A DNA stretch of 64,000 nucleotides from Rhineura floridana (taxonomy: Eukaryota; Chordata; Lepidosauria; Squamata; Rhineuridae), in NCBI RefSeq assembly GCF_030035675.1, contig NC_084483.1, positions 148,773,425-148,837,424 of the forward strand. The letters are read 5' to 3'. A program made the position numbers and the translations under genes. Positions 10,063 to 21,966 of the stretch are shown in pieces (the stretch's first letter is position 1; the number at the start of each line of letters is the position of its first letter). Under the pieces are notes generated by a model. It saw only the letters and a list, made by a program, of their open reading frames with translations. It was not told the DNA's origin and searched no databases.

Positions 10063-12514
10063 TGCGTATACCCTTCTGTTGCTTCTGAAGGTCTAAAGAG
10101 ATTATTAGAGGCAGAATCCAACCCCCCCTCACACACATATTACTCTCACTTCACTTTTGTTTAGCGCTAAAGCAGTCTGGGCTGACAGTCTAAACTGGAT
10201 GACCCAGACAAAAACTGACAATTCAGGTGAGTTTTATGCCATTGAATTTATGGTTATATTTAAGAGTTTATATTTAACATATTTGCCACAAAACATTTTT
10301 GAGTAAGATGCCGCAAGATGCATTTATTTTTCAGGTCCTTATAGTGAACCTCTTCTGTGGGACAAATTATGATGGCTGATCCTTGAGCAGACACTGGAAG
10401 ATGCAATGGATTTAAAAATTATGAAAGGAGAAAAGGATAGCATGAACAGGAATACAATGAAAACAGTTAAGAGTTATTTATATTATTTTATTTATGATAA
10501 AATTTCCTCCAATAAGATCAAGATGGCATACATTTTATCCCCACAACAAACCTATATGTTTGCATGTTATAAAGTTAAAATGTGAAGACAGTTAATGTTC
10601 CTGTTGCGTTTCTTTTGCTCACCCAAGAAATTAAGTGAGGAAGGTGATCAGCAAACACTGGACACATTCCAAGGTTACACTAATCCAGGATAACTGCTGC
10701 AATCATATGAGGTAGGTCAAGGCCAGGGTGAAATGACTTTTCTGTGTAAGAATTTTAATGAGCAGACAGTCCGGTAATATCCATAAGCTGCTGAAACTTA
10801 ACAATTGCTACTGTTTGGGATTTATACCAAAGGATCACTTTTCCAACAGTCTCCTCTCTCTGAAAAAGATTAGACATTCATTGGATAGTCATCTACTACA
10901 GATATTACAGTCTTTCTTCTAAATCTTATTAACAAGCCTCCAAGGAGCATTAAGAACAATTTTATTACACTTGTGGGAAATAGTCCAATTTAAAAGAACC
11001 CTAAAGCTGCTTATCTCTAAGCAAGGGCAGTACTTTATAACTGATAGACTTCAAGGAAAAAAGGAAAGCTATCTGAAGCCAATTTTGAAATAACTTGTCC
11101 CTGGGGAACTTTGTTTACTGCAATGTCACAGTTGCACAACTGCACAGAGAGCAATGTCACAGTTGCCTTAAAAGTATTAGAGAAAGCTTTACTGATGCAG
11201 TTGTCTCCACCCAAAGCCAGCCCTCCCATTAGGAAGAGAAGGTGGGGGAGAGACTCAGGCAGCCCATTTTCTGTGTCACGACAAGGCAGCAAATTGTTAT
11301 TTAACTTATTATTGTATGTTTTACTGCCAGAGAGGGGAAGAGGTCCTTGTGAGAGTTTCTCCCACAAATACTCAAATAAAGTTCCTGGCCTTGTGTATGC
11401 ACCATAAAGTGAAATGGGGCACCATTTCTTGATCTGCCTCAGGCAGCAAAATGTTTTGGGCTGGCTGTGCCTCCACCTGCTCACAGAGACAACATTCCAT
11501 TAGCCCAATGAGTAGTATAGCCTGCCTGCCTGACTTCCCTTACAGCTGGTCTGTGAGAGACAGGGCTCATCTACACAGTGGTTTACTGTGGGTTTGGTGC
11601 TACTCATATCTCCTTTTAATTCGCATGGTTCACATGATGTTACTGGCAAACAAAAGCTATCATGCAGTTTCCCCCCTGTAAATCCATACTAACCTAATCC
11701 TCTGATAATACAGAAAGAGAGGGGGGAAAGTCTTCACTCCCTTTCTCTAGTGCTTGCAGACTCTTTGTCTGATGCTTTTAGGTGGGTGTGTCAATCGTTC
11801 CCCTTTCCACACCTGCTCCCTCCTCCTCTCTTCATTCATTTTATTTCCTGTAGACTGACAGGCAACTTCTGGCTGCTCTCTGTTCTGCTGGCCTTTTTTA
11901 TGTTGATACAAACAGTGCCTTATTTTTCTTTTCCCCTTAACTTGTGCACAAAAGCATTACTCAAACAAAGATTTGTATTTCAGCTGTATTGTACTGGTGA
12001 AAATACAGATAATTGCACTTCCATGGTTTTTCTTTTAAATGAAACCTACTGCAGCTGGTAGAATAATCTGAGCATGGTCAGTTGCCAAGTAGGGATGGGG
12101 GAGAATATCCATTAAATTGGACTTAGTACTAGATTTTGACTGAATCTGACAGTCTGCTGCCTTTTTGGACCGGCACTGATTTTTTGCAGTGGGCCACGGC
12201 TGTAATTGGCACAGCTTTTTTTTTTATTTCCCCCCGATTTCAAGCAATTATCTTCATAATTACAGTCACTATTATCCATTTCCATGGATTTACATAAGCA
12301 TCTATGTTAAAAACTATGTAATTTTTTCACCACCAAAAAAACCCAAACAGTAGATCGAATTGTCAAATACAAAAGCATGCAGGAACAAAAAAAGGCAGAT
12401 CAGGATTGAATGATAGACTATTGGAACACAAGCGGATCAGAACTAGGCAGCGAACCACATCACTATGGCCAAGTAACCAGAGGGAGTGGAAATGTTAAAT
12501 TTGAGGGCACCAGT

Positions 12515-14815
12515 GAGTCAAGGGAAATGAAACAGGCTAGATGACAGCTAGAGCGCAAGTGGCAAAAGATGTGCTGTGAGGCTGATCGGGCATGAGTAAA
12601 AAATAATAAACATGCCTACTGTGTAGTGGTGAAGGCAGCAAAGAAGGACTACCTCTCTGCTTCCATTGCATTCTCAAGTAGCTGTCCAGTGGACCTTTTT
12701 TGTATTGTCAAGGGTCTGTTTACATCAACTCCAGGAAATGGAGTTTTAGACCCACTGTGAATTGTATGCAAGGCATCTTGAGGGTAAAGTTGCTTGTCTC
12801 TGTAGCAATCTTGATGTCCCATTTGCCTTTACTATAGTCCCCAGTGAGGTGTCCAGCGCAAAGTCTGCTGCAACGTCTTGGGATCAGTTTCAGTTTATGT
12901 AGCCTGATGATGTGGACAAGGTGCTTGTGACAATGCGACCAACAATGTCTCCTCTCAACCCTTGCCCTTCTTGGCTTATTAAAGCTTGCCGAAGGGGTGT
13001 GACTGAGTGGATACAGGGTGTGGTTAACTATGTCTTTGCATGAGGGAGTGGTCCCAGCTGCCCTGAAGGAGGCAGTTATCTGATCGCTCCTGAAAAAGCC
13101 CACTCTGGACTCATTGGTTTGTGACAACTACTGCGCAGTCACAAATACTCCCCTTTTAGGGAAGGTGACTGAGAGGGTTGTGGCACAGCAATTGCAAGTA
13201 CTCTTGGATGAAACAAATGATCTTGACCCATTTCAGTCTGGGTGCAGGCCTGGTTATGGGACTGAATTGGCCTTGGTTGCCCTGATGAATGACCTTTATC
13301 AGGAGAAAGACAGGGGAAGTGCGACCCTGGTATTCTTACTTGATCTCTCAGCAACTTTTGATACTTTTGACCATGATATCCTTCTGAGCCGACTTTGTGA
13401 GATGGGTATCGGAGGCACTGTTTTACAGTGATTCTGATCCTATCTCCAGGGTCAGTTTCAGAGAATAACATTGGGTGATCGTGGTGTGCTGTGGAGTGCA
13501 GCAGGGCACCATCTTGTCTCCAGTGCTGTTTAACATCTATATGAAGCCTTTGGGAGTGGTCATCAGGAGATTTGGGGCGAGGTGTCAACAGTACGTTGAT
13601 GATACCTAGCTCTATTTCTCTGTAACATCTGAATCGGGAGAAGCCATGCAAGCCCTGGACCTGTGCCTGGACTCAGTGGTGAGTTGGATGAAGGCCAGTA
13701 AACTGAGTCTGAATCCTAGCAAGATGGAGCAACCACTGTGGGTTGGTGGTTCCCGAGTTTGGACAATAGGTCAGTTACCTGCTTTGAATTGGGTTGTACT
13801 CCCTCTGAAAGAGAAAGTCATAGTCTGGGGGTGCTCCTGGATTCATTTTTGTCACTAGAGGCCCAGGTGACCTCAGTGGCTAGGAGTGCCTTTTACCAGC
13901 TTTGGCTGGTAAGACAGCTGTGGCCATTTCTGGATCGGGATACCCTGACCACTGTTGTCCATGCACTGGTAACCTCGAGGCTGTATTACTATAATACATT
14001 CTATGTGGGACTGCTCTTGAGGTTAGTCGGGAAGCTGCAGCTGGTACAAAATGTGGCAACACGACTGCCTATGTCTCCCTGCTGCTGAAAGAATTGCACT
14101 GGGTGCCCATTAGCTACTGGGCCAAGTTTAAGGTTCTGGTTTTAGTGTACAAAGCCCTATACAACTTGGAACCCGGATACCTGAAAGTTCATTTTACCAC
14201 TTATTTACCCAGTCGATCTCTGTGCTCTGCATGGAGGGCCTCCTGCAGATACCATCTTATCAGGAGGTCAGTTCCACTCAACATAGGAAGTGGACCTTTA
14301 GTGTTGTGGCATCAACACTCTGGAATTCCCTCTCCTTAAATATGAGGTGCCATCTCTGTTATCTTTCCAGCACCTACTGAAGATCTTTCTCTTTCAACAA
14401 TCCTTTTAAGTAGAGTCCTTATCCCAGTCTGCACCTATGTTGGAAATGCTTTTTAGGATAATTTTAAAGCTTTTTTTTTTTAAAAAGATGTTTGTAAAGA
14501 TGTTTTGTTCTAATATATTTTAAAGTCTCTTTTTAAGATGTTTTACAGTGTTTTAAATGTCTTTTTCTGCTGCTGTGGGCTCCTTCTGGGAGGAAGGGTG
14601 GGATATACCGGAGAGCCTTTGGGAGGGACTGATGGTAGAGCCTGACACTGATTTTTTTATTTTATGCTTTCTACATTAAATTTTACCCTTGTAGTCCCCT
14701 TTAGTACCACTCCCTATATATATGTATATATGTGTATATTTGTGTGTGTATATATATAGGGTAGAAGGGCAGGATAGAAATATTTTAAACAAACAAACAA
14801 ATAAATAAATAAAAT
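12515..14815 (+). mobile_element. Decayed L2 LINE
   Basis: The pieces follow the same order as the intact L2 ORF at 17886-20960: the lysine-rich linker (near 12550-12660), LLGKVTERVVAQQLQ, DLDPFQSGCRPG, LLDLSATFDTFDHDILL (near 13340-13380), the region around the catalytic motif (near 13590), and the C-terminal part ending near 14340. A typical L2 3' end (GGAGGAAGGGTGGGATATA at about 14590) follows. The frame is broken many times and the catalytic aspartates lie outside any long open frame, so this is an old copy. Confidence 0.82.
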
Positions 14816-14822
14816 ATATTTA
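14700..14822. repeat. AT-rich microsatellites at an L2 3' end
   Basis: TA/TG dinucleotide runs (14713-14757) are followed by AAAC and AAAT tetranucleotides (about 14788-14815). Such short tandem tails are typical of L2 3' ends. Confidence 0.7.
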
Positions 14823-16364
14823 ATAAATAAATACTGCTGGCAAACAAGCATGATTCTTTATTGCTGGCTGGATATACAGCACAACTGAAAATGAAAATCC
14901 AAGGGGTGGAGTCAAACTCTAGCCCATAATACAAAGTTCAAATTTTTAAGTCTTCAAGGGTCATGTTACTATACAGGCTGTTTTTTTCAGGATCACTTAA
15001 ATAATTATAGGGTGATAATTACTTACGTATGTGATAATGAAATATACCCCTTCAGTCAGGGAAGTCGAGTAAGTACACTTTTGGGGGCTCTTCCAGATGA
15101 GGCTTTTGTTGTGCACTTGCCCTGCATTATTCACTTAATTTTTCAGAGGGTCCTATTATTAAATTGTTCTTGTTCTTAAAACAAGCTATGATTCTTTAAA
15201 TGGAGTTTTCATTGTCTATCATGTCACAAATTAAAAAGAAGACAAATTCCCCAAAAAATCCAGGGAGGGGCAAAGCACAGGTCTGGGGGGGGCAGTGCCC
15301 CATTTCCTCCCCCTCCTGTCCCTGTCTGGCTGGAGATAGCAATTTACATGAGGGAAAGAGCATGGGAGAAAAGGATTAAACACCTTCTTCCAAAGTACCA
15401 CTTCTCTAATAATCAAGTACCCATGTGGAGCTGCTAATTGGTAAAACAAAGACCAAAGGAGCTTCTAATCATGGGGAGATCCTCTGACCCATTCTGGCCT
15501 GCTACTGCAAGGAAGCACATTTGGCCTGTTCTCCCCAGTCCTTTTAGCCATATAAGTGGTAGCGTGCAAGATGACTCTACACTTGACCTGACAACCCTCA
15601 GGTCACAAATGTAAGATCTGCAGTGGGTTATAGCTCTGAACATAACAGAGGTATGGCTACCTACTAGCTATAGGACAAAGACTGATGACATATCCACACC
15701 ATACATTTAGAGCACATTTAAAACACATGACTTCTCCCAAAGAATCCTGGGAACTGTAACCTTTCAGAGCTACAATTTCCAGCACCCTCAACAAATGAAA
15801 TTCTTTGGGGGAAGCCATGTGCTTTAAATCTGTTTGTTGTGGATGCGACCAGACACTCCTATTAGTTGGTTTTCTCCGGGCTTGAGTTGTCATGCAAGAG
15901 CTATAGTAGGCATACAAATGGGAGTGTAAGAAGGGAAGAAATAGTATGGACCATCTATGTTAGCTTCCAAATAGCCTTAAAAACCTGAAGCAAATTTCCA
16001 AAGTAATAGTCTTGGTTATGAGAATTGTTTTTTAAAATAGATATATAAAACTTCCAGCATCAAGGTACACTTTTTAATTTTGTCAAAATTAGGATTAGGC
16101 TATTTAGTGCTTTGGTTGTTGTTGAACATTTTAATAAAGGTAATACAGGGAATGTTTCTGTCCCTTCTGCCCCTTTTATAGCCCACATTTCAAATGCCAT
16201 GTTCCAGGTCGTTCCACTGTCTGTAAGCTAATCACTGTTCCTCATTTTAAAATCTGAGTGATCAGGATGAATCAGAAAACCACTTTCATCAGTCTTGGGG
16301 TTTATAGGAATATGGCGACAGATGGGAGAAAGTAATAAAACTTTGTGCCCAGAATGGGCCCTGT
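14823..16364. other. Intergenic DNA downstream of the NLRC4 relic
   Basis: No gene is recognised. A hairpin DNA-transposon remnant lies at about 15688-15852. The downstream side of the NLRC4 stop codon would be 3' UTR if the gene were transcribed; I did not find a convincing polyadenylation signal to place. Confidence 0.4.
15688..15852. mobile_element. Degenerate hairpin MITE (hAT-like)
   Basis: The two halves are imperfect reverse complements: CACATGACTTCTCCCAAAGA on the left pairs with TCTTTGGGGGAAGCCATGTG on the right, and outer sequences around ATCCACA pair too. A target duplication was not resolved. Confidence 0.55.
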
Positions 16365-16681
16365 TTAAGAAAGTATTACTTGCAACTCATTTCTATGAGT
16401 CTTCTTTGCTGTGTTAATTAAATCAAGATCATGGCTATCAAATTGCCAGCCAGTCAAATTGATCTCTTGCAAATAATCTAGCTGGGTTATCGCACGAGTC
16501 ATTGCCCAGACTAAGTGGGCGGAAGGCACAAAGCCTTGATGGACCCTGAAATCTAGAAATGTCAGCTTCTTGAGATTTAGTAACACCCCTAGGATGGTAA
16601 GCCATCCGTCATTTGTCATGAGATTCTCTGCCAAGTCCAGGTGCTGGAGGTCTCCCAGGGATGTCTTCATAAAAAGTTTAC
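16365..16681 (-). other. NLRC4: NLRC4 last coding exon
   Basis: It encodes KLF, then MKTSLGDLQHLDLAENLM and on to the TAA stop. Its phase-1 start complements the donor at 21967. The resemblance to the human C-terminus is strong around DGWL and GWQFD; the last ten or so residues diverge. Confidence 0.85.
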
Positions 16682-16997
16682 CTAGGGAAATATTTTACAA
16701 GCATATTATTTTGAGCAATTTTAAAAGTTTCACTTAAGGAAACAAATAACTATTCAGAAAGGCATGTAGCATACAAGCTTAACTGTACACAACTGAATAA
16801 AAACTGGCATTTGCTGAGACCCATTGTCAATGAAAAGCCAGAATCAATGCCTTGCAAAAGCACTGACAAAACGTAACATTTAATTGCTACCATTTTCTTG
16901 TAAAAAAATGATCCATATGAGCCTCCATGTACCTTGAGAACTATGAGAAAGGCGTTGCTTCAACACCCATTCTTGTGATGATAGATCTTGTCGTTCT

Positions 16998-17531
16998 TGG
17001 AGAAAGACGCAGGGCCTGCAGGAGGAAGAGACCATCGCCCAAGGGAAGGAGAGGCTGCTGCTCTTGCTGCTGCTGTGCTGCTGCTGCTGCTGCTGCTGCC
17101 GTGGGACCACCACCTCCACCACCCTTCCCAGAGGGACTTCTGCCTGGCAGGACCAGGCCCCAGGTACCCAGCCAGCCAGGACTGATTCTTACCACCTGTC
17201 CCTCTTTGGAGGGATACATAAGCCGGCTGGCTGAGGTGGCCTGGGAGACCCAGGGCCTGCAGGAGGAAGAGACCATCGCCCAAGGGAAGGAGAGGCTGCT
17301 GCTCTTGCTGCCGCTGCTGCCGCTGCCGTGGGACCACCACCTCCACCACCCTTCCCAGAGGGACTTCTGCCTGGCGGGACCAGGCCCCAGGTACCCAGCC
17401 AGCCAGGACTGATTCTTACCACCTGTCCCTCTTTGGAGGGATACATAAGCCGGCTGGCTGAGGTGGCCTGGGAGACCCAGGGCCTGCAGGAGGAAGAGAC
17501 CATCGCCCAAGGGAAGGAGAGGCTGCTGCTC

Positions 17532-17563
<32 letters not shown>

Positions 17564-17625
17564 GTGGGACCACCATCTCCACCACCCTTCCCAGAGGGAC
17601 TTCTGCCTGGCAGGACCAGGCCCCT
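16998..17625 (+). repeat. GC-rich tandem array with CTG runs, about 2.6 units of 227-241 bp
   Basis: The phrase AGGGCCTGCAGGAGGAAGAG starts at 17011, 17252 and 17479, giving periods of 241 and 227 bp. Each unit has a CTG run of different length (nine CTGs in the third copy) and a shared TTCCCAGAGGGACTTCTGCC. The array ends shortly before the L2 ORF and is probably its 5' UTR. The length differences lie in or near the CTG runs. Leucine- or glutamine-rich frames through it are by-products of the triplets. Confidence 0.85.
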
Positions 17626-17885
17626 GGCCTGATCCTGATCGGGGCGTGGACGTTTCTGTTGCTGCCGTTGGGCTGTCCTGGAATGCGAGACTGAAGTGCT
17701 GCTGCTGCCTCTTCTGAGGTGTATGCCACCGTTGCTGCTGTCATTATCACCAGGTTGGGGGTCATTGCTGTCCATCGTTCTTGGGCCCCATTACATCAGC
17801 TACTACGGACTGCCGGTTGCTGAAGCCCCTCGGATGCTGCTGTGCTATCTGAATGTATGAGTGGGTTGTATGAGTGAGTGTGTGA

Positions 17886-20800
17886 TTGTGTGTATATGCC
17901 ATGAGTTTTATTATTTATTTTATTTTTATTATGTGCCTGGGCGAGAGGACAGTGTTGTGGGAGGGAGGACCAAAGGGGGCCCCTATTAGTGTAGTGACGG
18001 GTAATGGGAGGTATGGCGCTGTGAGTAGGACATGCCAGTTAAGGGGAACTCGCCCCAGACAACTGGTGGCTGTGACGTGTTCCGGTCCTCCTCACACCCA
18101 CAGGATTGCTGGTAGTTCTATCAGCCAACCCTCGGATCTCCAGTTGCTGCTTTTTAATGCCAGATCGGTAAATAATAAAACCTCCCTCATCCATGACCTA
18201 ATTGTGGATGAGGTGGCCGATCTGGCATGTATTACCGAGACCTGGGTGAGCGATCTGGGAGGTATTAATCTCTCCCAGTTGTGCCCACCTGGGTATTCGG
18301 TTCAGCATCTGGGTAGATCCGAGGGTCGGGGAGGGGGAATCGCTGTGGTCTATAGAAGTTCCATCCCTCTTGTTAGGCACCCTATCCAGATGGCTAATGG
18401 TCTAGAGTGTCTGCACATAACGTTGGGTCAGCGAGACAGACTGGGAATTCTGTTGGTGTACCGTCCACCCTGCTGCCCAACAGCCTCCCTAACTGAGCTG
18501 ACAGAGGTGGTCTCGGATCTATTGTTGCGTTCCCCCAAACTTTTGGTATTGGGGGATCTCAACATTCATGCTGAGGCCGCTTTATCTGGAGAAGCTCAGG
18601 ACTTCATGACCTCCATGACAGCCATGGGGCTGTCTCAATTTGTTACTGGCCCTACGCATGTGTTGGGGCACACTCTGGACTTGATTTTTGCCACTGGATT
18701 AGGGGATGGTGATCTGAGAGTGAGGGATTTTTCATCTATTCCTTTGTCATGGTCAGATCACCGCCTATTAAGGTTTAGACTCACACTGTTTTCTCCCCTC
18801 TGCAAGGGTGGAGGACCAATTAAGATGGTCCGTCCCCGGAGACTAATGAATCCTGAGGGTTTTCTGATGGCTCTAGGGAATTTTCCGGCTGATAGAATTG
18901 ACGGTCCTGTCGAAACCCTGGCCATGCTGTGGAATACGGAAATGGCCCGGGCAGTTGACACGATCGCCCCGGTGCGCCCTCTCCGTTGCAGAGCTCAGTT
19001 GGCTCCCTGGTTTACTCCAGAGCTAAGAGTGATGAAGCAAGAAAGGAGACGGCTTGAGTGCAAATGGAGGCGAACTCCCGACGGCTGTAATCATGCACTT
19101 GTGAAGCTCTCTACCAAACTCTATGTGAAGGCAGTGAGAGCAGCAAAGAAGCAATACTTTGCTGTCTCTATTCAGTCATCCCTTAACCGCCCAGCGGAAC
19201 TTTATAAAGTTGTCCGGGGACTTTTACACTCTGGTCCCCAGGACGCAATAACACCATCAATTGCCCGCTGTAATGAGTTTGCGCGACACTTTCGTGATAA
19301 GATCATGAACATCCGCCGGGACCTTGACTCCATTATTGTAGCAGTTGATCCTAATGAGGTGTCCAGAGCACAGTCTTGTCCTGTTTTATTGGATGAGTTT
19401 CAGTTGGTACAGCTCGAGGATGTGGACAAGGTGCTTGGACAGGTGCGGGCGACCACTTCTGCTCTGGATCCTTGCCCCTCATGGCTAATAAAAGCTAGCA
19501 GGAATGGAACAGCCGGCTGGGCCAAGGAGGTGATTAATGCCTCTTTACGAGAGGGAGTGGTCCCACCCTGCCTGAAACAGGCGGTGGTGAGACCGCTCCT
19601 AAAAAAATCCTCCTTGGACCCTGATAATTTGGACAACTATAGGCCAGTAGCAAATGTCCCATTACTGGGCAAGGTTCTAGAGCGTGTGGTCGCTCGCCAA
19701 CTCCAGGCTCTCTTGGATGAAACTGATTATCTAGACCCATTTCAATCGGGCTTTTGGCCGGGGTTTGGTACAGAAACGGCCTTGGTCGCCCTGTATGATG
19801 ACCTCTGTCGGGAGAAAGACAGAGGGAGTGTAACTCTGTTGGTTCTCCTTGATCTCTCAGCGGCGTTTGATACCATCGACCATGGTATCCTTCTGGAGCG
19901 ACTTACGGATTTAGGAGTGGGAGGCACTGCTTGGCGGTGGCTCTGCTCCTATCTTGGGAATCGTCTCCAGAAGGTGATGCTGGGGGAACATTACTCGAGT
20001 CCCTGGGTACTCCAATATGGGGTCCCGCAGGGTTCAGTTCTGTCCCCCATGCTTTTTAATATCTATATGAAGCCGCTGGGTGAGGTCATCAGGAGTTTTG
20101 GAGTGCGTTTCCAGCAATATGCTGATGATACGCAGCTCTACTACTCCTTTTCATCTTCGTCAGGTGAGGCTGTTGATGTACTAGACCGCTGCCTGGCCGC
20201 GATAATGGGCTGGATGAGAGCTAATAAACTGAAACTCAATCCTAACAAGACTGAGATGCTGTTGGTGGGAGGACCCTCTGCCCAGATGGTTGACGTTCGA
20301 CCTGTCCTAGATGGGGTTACACTCCCCCTAAAGGAACAGGTACGTAGTTTGGGGGTCTTATTAGATCCGCTCCTGTCACTTGAGGCTCAGGTAGCCTCGG
20401 TGGCACGGAATGCATTCTACCAGCTCCGGCTGGTAGCCCAACTACGACCCTATCTGAGCAAGGAGCATCTTGCCTCAGTTATCCATGCTATGGTAACCTC
20501 TAGATTGGATTACTGTAATGCACTCTACGTGGGGCTACCTATGAAGACGGTTCGGAAACTTCAGCTAGTGCAAAATGCTGCGGCCAGAGTTCTCACTGGG
20601 ACAAAGAAATTTGACCATATAACACCTGTCCTGGCGCAGCTGCACTGGCTACCGATATGTTTCCGGGCCAGATTCAAAGTGTTGGTTCTTACCTATAAAG
20701 CCCTAAACGGCATTGGACCGCAATACCTGATGGAGCGCCTCTCTCGCTATGTACCTACCCGTTCACTACACTCGACGTCGAAGGCCCTTCTCCGGGTCCC

Positions 20801-20960
20801 AACCCATAAAGAGGCCCGGAGATCAACAACTAGATCTAGGGCCTTCTCGGTGGTGGCCCCCGAACTATGGAATGCCCTCCCAGACGAGATACGCCTGGCG
20901 CCTTCTCTGTTATCTTTTCGGCGCCAGGTAAAAACTTACCTTTTCGCCCAGGCTTTTTAA
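17886..20960 (+). CDS. L2 LINE ORF2: AP endonuclease and reverse transcriptase
   Basis: The frame is open for 1024 codons. After a non-conserved N-terminus the APE-type endonuclease follows: FNARSVNNK (about residue 87), ITETW (about 116), LGDLNIH (about 221) and the catalytic SDHRLL (about 289). The reverse transcriptase follows: LDNYRPVANVPLLGK (about 580), LLDLSAAFDTIDH, YGVPQGSVLSPMLFN and the catalytic YADDTQLYYS (about 743). The C-terminus has WNALPDEIR and a FRRQVKTYLF end typical of L2. The protein nicks target DNA and copies its own RNA at the nick. No internal stop or frameshift was found, so it may still be competent. The true start could be a later Met; the first residues look like UTR. 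Confidence 0.9.
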   Translation: MCVYAMSFIIYFIFIMCLGERTVLWEGGPKGAPISVVTGNGRYGAVSRTCQLRGTRPRQLVAVTCSGPPHTHRIAGSSISQPSDLQLLLFNARSVNNKTSLIHDLIVDEVADLACITETWVSDLGGINLSQLCPPGYSVQHLGRSEGRGGGIAVVYRSSIPLVRHPIQMANGLECLHITLGQRDRLGILLVYRPPCCPTASLTELTEVVSDLLLRSPKLLVLGDLNIHAEAALSGEAQDFMTSMTAMGLSQFVTGPTHVLGHTLDLIFATGLGDGDLRVRDFSSIPLSWSDHRLLRFRLTLFSPLCKGGGPIKMVRPRRLMNPEGFLMALGNFPADRIDGPVETLAMLWNTEMARAVDTIAPVRPLRCRAQLAPWFTPELRVMKQERRRLECKWRRTPDGCNHALVKLSTKLYVKAVRAAKKQYFAVSIQSSLNRPAELYKVVRGLLHSGPQDAITPSIARCNEFARHFRDKIMNIRRDLDSIIVAVDPNEVSRAQSCPVLLDEFQLVQLEDVDKVLGQVRATTSALDPCPSWLIKASRNGTAGWAKEVINASLREGVVPPCLKQAVVRPLLKKSSLDPDNLDNYRPVANVPLLGKVLERVVARQLQALLDETDYLDPFQSGFWPGFGTETALVALYDDLCREKDRGSVTLLVLLDLSAAFDTIDHGILLERLTDLGVGGTAWRWLCSYLGNRLQKVMLGEHYSSPWVLQYGVPQGSVLSPMLFNIYMKPLGEVIRSFGVRFQQYADDTQLYYSFSSSSGEAVDVLDRCLAAIMGWMRANKLKLNPNKTEMLLVGGPSAQMVDVRPVLDGVTLPLKEQVRSLGVLLDPLLSLEAQVASVARNAFYQLRLVAQLRPYLSKEHLASVIHAMVTSRLDYCNALYVGLPMKTVRKLQLVQNAAARVLTGTKKFDHITPVLAQLHWLPICFRARFKVLVLTYKALNGIGPQYLMERLSRYVPTRSLHSTSKALLRVPTHKEARRSTTRSRAFSVVAPELWNALPDEIRLAPSLLSFRRQVKTYLFAQAF

Positions 20961-21192
20961 ATTTTGTAAATTTTTAAATATTTTAATTTAACATTCTAAA
21001 CTTAATATGATCTTAATTTATAAATCTCAATGGCAATTTTATTAATGTTTTATAATTGTACTATATATATATATATTTTTCCACACTTGCTCATATTTTA
21101 ATTGTGATTTTATTTGTTGTACACCGCCCTGAGAGCTTTCTGCTATAGGGCGGTCTAGAAATGTAATTAAATAAATGAATAAATAAATAAAG

Positions 21193-21395
21193 ACCTTATT
21201 TTATTTTATTTATTATTTATTTATTAAATTTGTACCCCCCTTTCTTTTCATGAAACCCAAGGCAGCTCACGTATGGTTCCCAGGCAGTCTCCCATCCAGG
21301 CACTGGTCTCCCATCCAGGCACTGACCAGACCTGACACGGCTTAGCAGGGAGCTGGCCTTATGTGCCTTCAGACCATAGCCTGGAACTATTTCAA
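21193..21395 (-). repeat. LINE 3'-end fragment (L2/CR1 group)
   Basis: It begins with TTTA-type repeats on the + strand and contains CAAGGCAGCTCACGTATGG and a duplicated CTCCCATCCAGGCACTG. It resembles a common reptile LINE or SINE 3' region in - orientation. The subfamily is not certain. Confidence 0.5.
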
Positions 21396-21966
21396 AAAAA
21401 ATTATGTTTCTCAGGTATTTTAAATATTGGGTGTGAATATTAATCCTGATGATTTTGTTGTATATTGTTTATAATTGATTAATTGTAGGAAATTGTATTG
21501 TCCGTAGTACTTTATAAAAATAGTATGAAAATACCCCCAGTCTAGGAAATGCAATCCATCCATAGAAGTGGGTTTCCACAAGATACACTACTGTACAATG
21601 CATGTTCTGGGGGTGGAGGACTCCGTCTGCCAACTTCCTCCTATTATTAATAATAATAATTAATTGCCTTCCACATATGTTCCAAGGCAATGCACAAATA
21701 TAATGAAACAGCTAAAAAAGTTGCAAAACAGCACAAAAAATAACAGATGAGCTTTTAATAACAACAACAATAATAGTAGTAGTAATTGTAGTGCATGCAG
21801 ATGACTGTGATTTATCTCATAGGAATCCCTCTACACCCAAACATGTGCAGGAATTCAGCAACACTTGTACAAATATCTGGATAAGAGTAGTTTTATTGTC
21901 CTGCTGCTACAGATTCCTTAACTATTGTCTTTATCTGCCTCTTATTCTACTAGGCTGTGTACTTAC
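21396..21966. other. NLRC4: NLRC4-relic intron, no recognised element
   Basis: AT-rich sequence with small TAA and TAG trinucleotide runs (about 21646-21660 and 21762-21784). Nothing coding was seen. Confidence 0.4.

Larger units (their letters stand above)
8641..12514. other. Intergenic DNA with no recognised gene
   Basis: Short open frames here have no recognisable domain, splice context or codon bias that I can support. It holds a perfect palindrome (9014-9048), a small hairpin MITE-like sequence (9876-9959) and a GA microsatellite (about 10027-10062). The rest is AT-rich and featureless by eye. Confidence 0.5.
16998..21192 (+). mobile_element. L2 LINE, full-length-looking
   Basis: It comprises a GC-rich 5' region with tandem repeats, one long ORF (17886-20960), an AT-rich 3' UTR and an L2-type 3' end (CACCGCCCTGAGAGC, GGCGGTCTAGAAATG) with AAAT repeats to about 21192. 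It lies in the intron between the last two NLRC4 exons, opposite in strand to the gene. The exact 5' boundary and any target duplication were not resolved, so the start is an estimate. Confidence 0.85.

Noticed and set aside
11035-11681. Overlapping frames of 76-149 codons on both strands
   Set aside because: No recognisable domain, no codon or splice support, in a quiet intergenic stretch.
13114-13651. Possible host gene frames on both strands
   Set aside because: The + frame is a decayed L2 reverse transcriptase and the - frame is its shadow.
16941-17775. Long glutamine-, leucine- and proline-rich frames on both strands
   Set aside because: They arise from CTG/CAG runs and a GC-rich tandem repeat; they have no start context, splice sites or conserved domain.
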